From assembly GCA_029264355.1 (NCBI GenBank), contig JARIBW010000036.1, positions 92,936-156,935 of the forward strand: a stretch of DNA of 64,000 bases, written 5' to 3'. The notes under the pieces were generated by a model, which was not told the DNA's origin, searched no databases, and was given only the letters and a program-made list of their open reading frames with translations. The position numbers and the translations under genes were made by a program. The stretch comes from Collinsella sp. GTDB taxonomy: Bacteria > Actinomycetota > Coriobacteriia > Coriobacteriales > Coriobacteriaceae. This document shows positions 59,053-64,000 of this stretch, one piece after another. The number at the start of each line of letters is the position of its first letter. Within the stretch, counting starts at the first letter, position 1.

Positions 59053-59628
59053 CTAGGCGAGCTCTGCGCGGGACACGCTCTCGGAAAGCGAGATGCACGC
59101 ATACACGAAGCCCCAGCCGGCGAGATACAGCTCGAGCGCGGAGAGCGCCAGCATGCCGGAGGTGCCCATGAGGCCGAACAGATTCGCGAACGAGGCGAGA
59201 ATCACGCCGGCGCCGACAGCGACTTGCGCACCCGGACGGCCAACCGAGCGGCGGCGCATCTCAAGGGCAGTTGCGAGCACGTACAATGCCAGGAACATGC
59301 CCAGGAACGAAACGGTCGGGACAAACGCTCCGACAGGGAACGGGAAGTTCAGCGTCCACAGACCGCCCAGCAAAAGCACAAGGCCCACCACCGGCTCGGC
59401 GCCGAGCAACGTCCAGCCGGCGCGCGTGGCGAAAGCGGCGACCAGTGACAAGGAGCCGGCGACGATTCCAAACCAGGAAAGGAGCCGCTGCAGACGGGCG
59501 AGGTCCGCATAGCCCCACGCAGGAGAGACGAATAGGGCCGTGGCGAAGACAAAACACGCGCCCGCCATGGCCACATGGCTCCACGTGAGACCACGCAGGC
59601 GGCTGAACAGCAGGTCGAAATCGGTCAT
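59053..59628 (-). CDS. DUF308/HdeD-like integral membrane protein
   Basis: Six-TM-like hydrophobic pattern; no catalytic motif seen. Confidence 0.5.
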   Translation of the reverse strand: MTDFDLLFSRLRGLTWSHVAMAGACFVFATALFVSPAWGYADLARLQRLLSWFGIVAGSLSLVAAFATRAGWTLLGAEPVVGLVLLLGGLWTLNFPFPVGAFVPTVSFLGMFLALYVLATALEMRRRSVGRPGAQVAVGAGVILASFANLFGLMGTSGMLALSALELYLAGWGFVYACISLSESVSRAELA

Positions 59629-59777
59629 TTTGGTTTCCCTCCCCTTGCGAGAACCGTGCCCCGCATATGAATTCTCGAGCGCAAGTATACCATCCGCGCC
59701 CGCCGGACATCAGATTCACCCCCCCCTCTTCCAGCAGGGCGAATCCACAGACCGGAGCGCCCTGGTCTGCCTGCGGC

Positions 59778-62015
59778 CTACTTCTTGAACCGCGCACCCG
59801 CGCGCTTGCGACCCGGGGCGAAGACGGACCCCTTGCGCGCCGATTTCCGGAGCGCCTCGATCACCTCGTCCTCGCTCGTCCCCTCAGACATCGCCTTGAG
59901 CTGGACGACGATATCACGCAGGCGGGCGGCCTCCTCGAAATCCATGGCCTCCGACGCCGCCCTCATGTCGTCCTCCATGGCCTCAATCATGCGCGCGAGT
60001 TCTTCGGCGGGCAGATCGGCGAAATCACGCGCAAGCCGCTCACCGACATCCTCCCCCGCGTCATCTCCCCCCTCGGAGCCGGCGGGGCTGAAAAACGCCC
60101 CGTGCCCCAGCGTGTCGCCACGGCTGCGGTCCTTCTTCCCCACATTCTGCTCGGCCTCGGCAATGAAGCTCGAGATATCGTTGATGGAACGGCGGACCGT
60201 CTGGGGCCGGATGCCATGCTCCTCGTTGTACGCCGTCTGGATCGCGCGACGTCGGTTCGTCTCGTCAATCGCCTCGCGCATCGAATCGGTGATCGTGTCG
60301 GCGTACATGACGACCTCGCCCTCGGCGTTTCGCGCCGCTCGGCCGATTGTCTGGATGAGCGAGCGCCGATTGCGCAAAAAGCCCTCTTTATCCGCATCGA
60401 GGATCGCGACGAGAGACACTTCGGGAAGATCGAGGCCCTCGCGCAGCAAGTTGATTCCCACCAAGACGTCGATCTTGCCCTGGCGCAGACTGCGCAAAAT
60501 TTCGACTCGATCCATCGTCGCCGTATCCGAGTGCATGTAATTGACGCGAATACCGGCGTCGAGGAGATGATCGGTCAGGTCTTCCGCCATGCGCTTCGTC
60601 AGCGTGGTGACCAGCACGCGCTCATGACGCGCCACCCGTTCGCGGATCTCATCGATCAGGTCATCGATCTGCCCGCGCACTGGACGCACGTCGATCTTGG
60701 GGTCGAGCAGGCCCGTCGGACGAATGATCTGCTCCACGTTGTTCTGGCTCACACGCAGCTCATAGTCACCCGGCGTGGCGCTCACATAGATGAACTGCGG
60801 GATGCGCGCCTCGAATTCGTCATAACGCAACGGACGGTTGTCGAGTGCGGAGGGCAGGCGGAACCCATGCTCGACAAGCGTCACCTTGCGCGAGCGATCC
60901 CCCTCGTGCATGCCGCGGATCTGAGGCACCGTGACATGGCTCTCATCGATGATGCACAACATGTCCTTGGGAAAGTAGTCTATGAGCGTAAACGGGGGCT
61001 CACCCGGTTTGCGTCCGTCCAAATGTCTCGAATAGTTCTCGATGCCGGTCGTGAAGCCCATGGTCTCGAGCATCTCGAGATCATAGCTCGTACGTTGCTC
61101 CAAACGCTGCGCCTCGAGCAATTTGTCATTCGCCTTGAGCTCGGCGACGCGCGCCTCGAGCTCTTCCTCAATGGATTTCAGGGCTGCGGTCACCTTGGGC
61201 TTCTCCGTCACGTAATGAGAGGCGGGCCAGACCGGGATGGCGTCGAATTCACGCATGATCTCACCGGTGACCTCGTCGATCTCCGCGATGAGCTCGACCT
61301 CGTCGCCGAAAAACTCAAATCTCAGAGGATGCTCGGCATACGGAGGATAGACATCCACCACATCGCCCCGTACGCGAAAGGTGCCGCGCGAGAGGTCATA
61401 GTCGTTGCGATCGTATTGGATGTCGATCAGCGCGTGGATGAATTCATCGCGTTCAAGTGGGATCTTCTTGTCGACATTGGGGGCCAGCCCCGCATAATCT
61501 TCGGGAGAGCCTATGCCGTAAATGCACGAGACCGAGGCCACCACGATCACATCGCGGCGCGACAACAGGGATGCCGTCGCCTGATGGCGCAGCATCTCGA
61601 CCTCCTCGTTGATGGAGGAGTCCTTCTCGATATACGTGTCGCTCGATGGGACATACGCTTCAGGCTGGTAGTAATCGTAGTATGAGACGAAGTACACGAC
61701 CGCGTTGTTCGGAAAGAACTCTTTGAGCTCACTCGCAAGCTGAGCGGCGAGTGTCTTGTTCGGCGCCATGACGAGCGTCGGTTTGCCGAGGGCCTCGATG
61801 GTTTTCGCCATCGTGAACGTCTTGCCAGATCCGGTAACGCCCAGGAGCACCTGGTAACGATCTCCATCACGCACGCCCCGGACCAGGGATTCAATGGCCT
61901 GGGGCTGGTCGCCCGAAGGCTCGAACGGAGACACGACCTCAAAGGCGGCGGGACTTCCAGACACACCGAAGCGCCTCAATTCACCGCCGACGCGCTCGAC
62001 TTCGAACTCAGCCAT
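59778..62015 (-). CDS. uvrB: Excinuclease ABC subunit B
   Basis: [55 protein letters not shown]. Confidence 0.98.
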   Translation of the reverse strand: MAEFEVERVGGELRRFGVSGSPAAFEVVSPFEPSGDQPQAIESLVRGVRDGDRYQVLLGVTGSGKTFTMAKTIEALGKPTLVMAPNKTLAAQLASELKEFFPNNAVVYFVSYYDYYQPEAYVPSSDTYIEKDSSINEEVEMLRHQATASLLSRRDVIVVASVSCIYGIGSPEDYAGLAPNVDKKIPLERDEFIHALIDIQYDRNDYDLSRGTFRVRGDVVDVYPPYAEHPLRFEFFGDEVELIAEIDEVTGEIMREFDAIPVWPASHYVTEKPKVTAALKSIEEELEARVAELKANDKLLEAQRLEQRTSYDLEMLETMGFTTGIENYSRHLDGRKPGEPPFTLIDYFPKDMLCIIDESHVTVPQIRGMHEGDRSRKVTLVEHGFRLPSALDNRPLRYDEFEARIPQFIYVSATPGDYELRVSQNNVEQIIRPTGLLDPKIDVRPVRGQIDDLIDEIRERVARHERVLVTTLTKRMAEDLTDHLLDAGIRVNYMHSDTATMDRVEILRSLRQGKIDVLVGINLLREGLDLPEVSLVAILDADKEGFLRNRRSLIQTIGRAARNAEGEVVMYADTITDSMREAIDETNRRRAIQTAYNEEHGIRPQTVRRSINDISSFIAEAEQNVGKKDRSRGDTLGHGAFFSPAGSEGGDDAGEDVGERLARDFADLPAEELARMIEAMEDDMRAASEAMDFEEAARLRDIVVQLKAMSEGTSEDEVIEALRKSARKGSVFAPGRKRAGARFKK

Positions 62016-62032
62016 GTAGATCGCCGTCCTTC

Positions 62033-62617
62033 CTAGCGAAACGCTTGCGGATACAACTCTTGGTACCGATTCTTGGCCATGTTAACGCGAACGAGATATG
62101 CCTGGGTCTCTGGAAACGTAATGGCATTGTGGAGCAGCTTGTCCTGCTTTGCCCATCCGTCCACATTGCCCATGCCGGCGTTATACGCCGCAATGGCCCG
62201 ATCAGTCGCGCCGTTGAAATACGACAGGAGATACGAGAGATATGCACAGCCATATTCTATGTTGATGACGGGATCCTCGAGATCATCGCACGGATAGCGA
62301 TCGCCATCGACGAGGCCCTTGGCCACCATATCCCGGGCAGTCTCAGGCATGAGCTGCATAAGGCCACGAGCCCCCTGATGAGATGAAGCCTCAGGGTCCC
62401 AACTGGATTCAGACCGGATAACGGCGGCGACCAGATACGGATCTACGCCATGGGCGGATGCCGAGGCGGTGATCTCATCCTCATAGCGCAAGGGATACAT
62501 GGACTTGAACAGCAATGCGGGTGCAAAGCTATAACCCAATGAGACAAGCCCGAAGATCAAAACGATGACAAGGGGAATTGATCGATACCATCGGAGAAAA
62601 GAGCCACGTCTGTTCAT
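62033..62617 (-). CDS. Lytic transglycosylase (SLT domain)
   Basis: [49 protein letters not shown]. Confidence 0.92.
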   Translation of the reverse strand: MNRRGSFLRWYRSIPLVIVLIFGLVSLGYSFAPALLFKSMYPLRYEDEITASASAHGVDPYLVAAVIRSESSWDPEASSHQGARGLMQLMPETARDMVAKGLVDGDRYPCDDLEDPVINIEYGCAYLSYLLSYFNGATDRAIAAYNAGMGNVDGWAKQDKLLHNAITFPETQAYLVRVNMAKNRYQELYPQAFR

Positions 62618-62621
62618 CAAG

Positions 62622-63251
62622 TCAGTCCCCATCAGCAAATCGAATGCCTCGGTCCTCAAGCCAAAGATCGAGCGACCGAAATAGCGTATCATCCGAATCC
62701 GAGTTATCGATGATTGTGTCGGCCATCATTTTCAACTCATCTTCAGATGGCTGAAGATCGGAGCGTGCATCAAAATCGGCACCGCTCATGCCTCGCTCGA
62801 TAGCCCGCATGCGACGAATGTGCAGAGGCGCCGTGATGGCGATCACCTCATCGGCCAGCCCGAATGCATCGGTAAAGGAAGCGGGAGCGGAAATCTCGAC
62901 GACGGTCAGAGCGGGATCCGGCACCGCAAGTGAGCAACAGGGAACCGGCAAGAGAATATTGGAAAGGTATTCTAGAAGGACCGGATGAACGATTCGGTTG
63001 AGTTCTCTCACGGAGTCAGAGTCGACAAATGCACGCCGAGCGAGAACGGAAGGGCGCACCCCGCCCGACTCATCAAGAACATCCCAGCCAAAGGCATCCG
63101 CAATGGAATCAACAAGGGCGGAACCGGGGACGTACAGGCTCTTCGCAACCGCATCGAGATCGAGATGACGGGCACCGATGCGATCGAGATATGAGCAGGC
63201 GGTCGACTTTCCAGATGCGATATTGCCGATGACGAACAACGTGAAGGACAT
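62622..63251 (-). CDS. coaE: Dephospho-CoA kinase
   Basis: FVIGNIASGKSTACSYLDRIGARHLDLDAVAKSLY. Confidence 0.85.
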   Translation of the reverse strand: MSFTLFVIGNIASGKSTACSYLDRIGARHLDLDAVAKSLYVPGSALVDSIADAFGWDVLDESGGVRPSVLARRAFVDSDSVRELNRIVHPVLLEYLSNILLPVPCCSLAVPDPALTVVEISAPASFTDAFGLADEVIAITAPLHIRRMRAIERGMSGADFDARSDLQPSEDELKMMADTIIDNSDSDDTLFRSLDLWLEDRGIRFADGD

Positions 63252-63279
63252 GTGCGCCTCCAAAATATCTACCTATAGC

Positions 63280-63311
63280 AAAAAGAGGGCAGTCAAAGAC
63301 TACCCTCTTTT
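63280..63311 (-). terminator. rRNA operon terminator
   Basis: AAAAGAGGG-C/A-AGTC-AAA-GACT...CCCTCTTTT. Confidence 0.75.
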
Positions 63312-63343
63312 ATAATCACGCCTGCGAAAGGCGCGAAAGCCGT

Positions 63344-63470
63344 CCACCGGTCAGCGGCGCCCTGCTCTCCCACGGGCTTCCCCCGCAGTACCATCGGCGC
63401 GGTGCGGCTTAGCTTCCGGGTTCGGAATGGGACCGGGCGTGCCCCGCACGCAATGGCCGCTGACCGGTGG
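63344..63470 (-). rRNA. rrf: 5S ribosomal RNA (ends approximate)
   Basis: - strand CGGTCAGCGGCCATTGCGTGCGGGGCACGCCCGGTCCCATTCCGAACCCGGAAGCTAAGCCGC...GGTACTGCGGGGGAAGCCCGTGGGAGAG. Confidence 0.93.
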
Positions 63471-63607
63471 GCGGCTTTCATCCCCCCACCCAGGGTACCT
63501 CCCGTGCCCTGAGGGCCGCACAGCGACTCGACGGACGGACCGTCCGCGACCTGACCTGACGACGCGACACCGTGATACGTAAATGTGGCGTCCCGCCGGT
63601 CGGATGC

Positions 63608-64000
<393 letters not shown>

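Overview
This 64 kb GC-rich window reads as the chromosome of an anaerobic, high-GC Gram-positive, most likely a Coriobacteriia member (Collinsella/Olsenella/Atopobium-like). That taxonomy is inferred from gene content and was not tested. Most genes are on the - strand.

Left to right the window contains: the C-terminal end of a YgiQ-like radical SAM protein; a CPBP protease; folB and an HD hydrolase; a Na+-pumping biotin-dependent decarboxylase operon whose small gamma-like subunit appears split into two ORFs, one of them (52 aa) absent from the ORF track; birA, folE and nrdG-nrdD with an NrdR-box-like palindrome; a divergent, partly duplicated tRNA locus (Val-Gly-Cys on -, Gly-Cys on +); a STAS-HATPase fusion next to a PAS/GAF/PP2C phosphatase; tRNA-Leu; an orphan peptide-binding lipoprotein and an oppABCDF-type operon; secG; the glycolytic genes gap-pgk-tpiA-gpmI; and whiA-yvcK-rapZ.

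Between rapZ and uvrC lies a block of about 10 kb carrying sialic-acid catabolism genes (nanA/nanK/nanE/manA-like) and a Dpp/Sat-like ABC transporter with a fused permease-ATPase. It has its own operator-like palindromes and a terminal hairpin. Downstream are uvrC; a FemABX / Asp-ligase-like ATP-grasp / MurJ cell-wall cluster; an NlpC/P60 protein with a polyQ tract; ybaK-uvrA; a BaiA-like SDR; mrp plus two flavoproteins; uvrB; a lytic transglycosylase; coaE; 5S rRNA; and the 3' end of 23S rRNA.

The main leads are the nan/sat block with its repeated CTGGTA/TACCAG operator array, the inverted tRNA-Gly/Cys duplication with three compensated acceptor-stem pairs, the split OadG-like subunit, the single-chain STAS-kinase partner-switch module, and the cross-bridge cluster. 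No CRISPR array, transposase or prophage was seen. All protein calls come from reading translations and motif recall; no database search was run.
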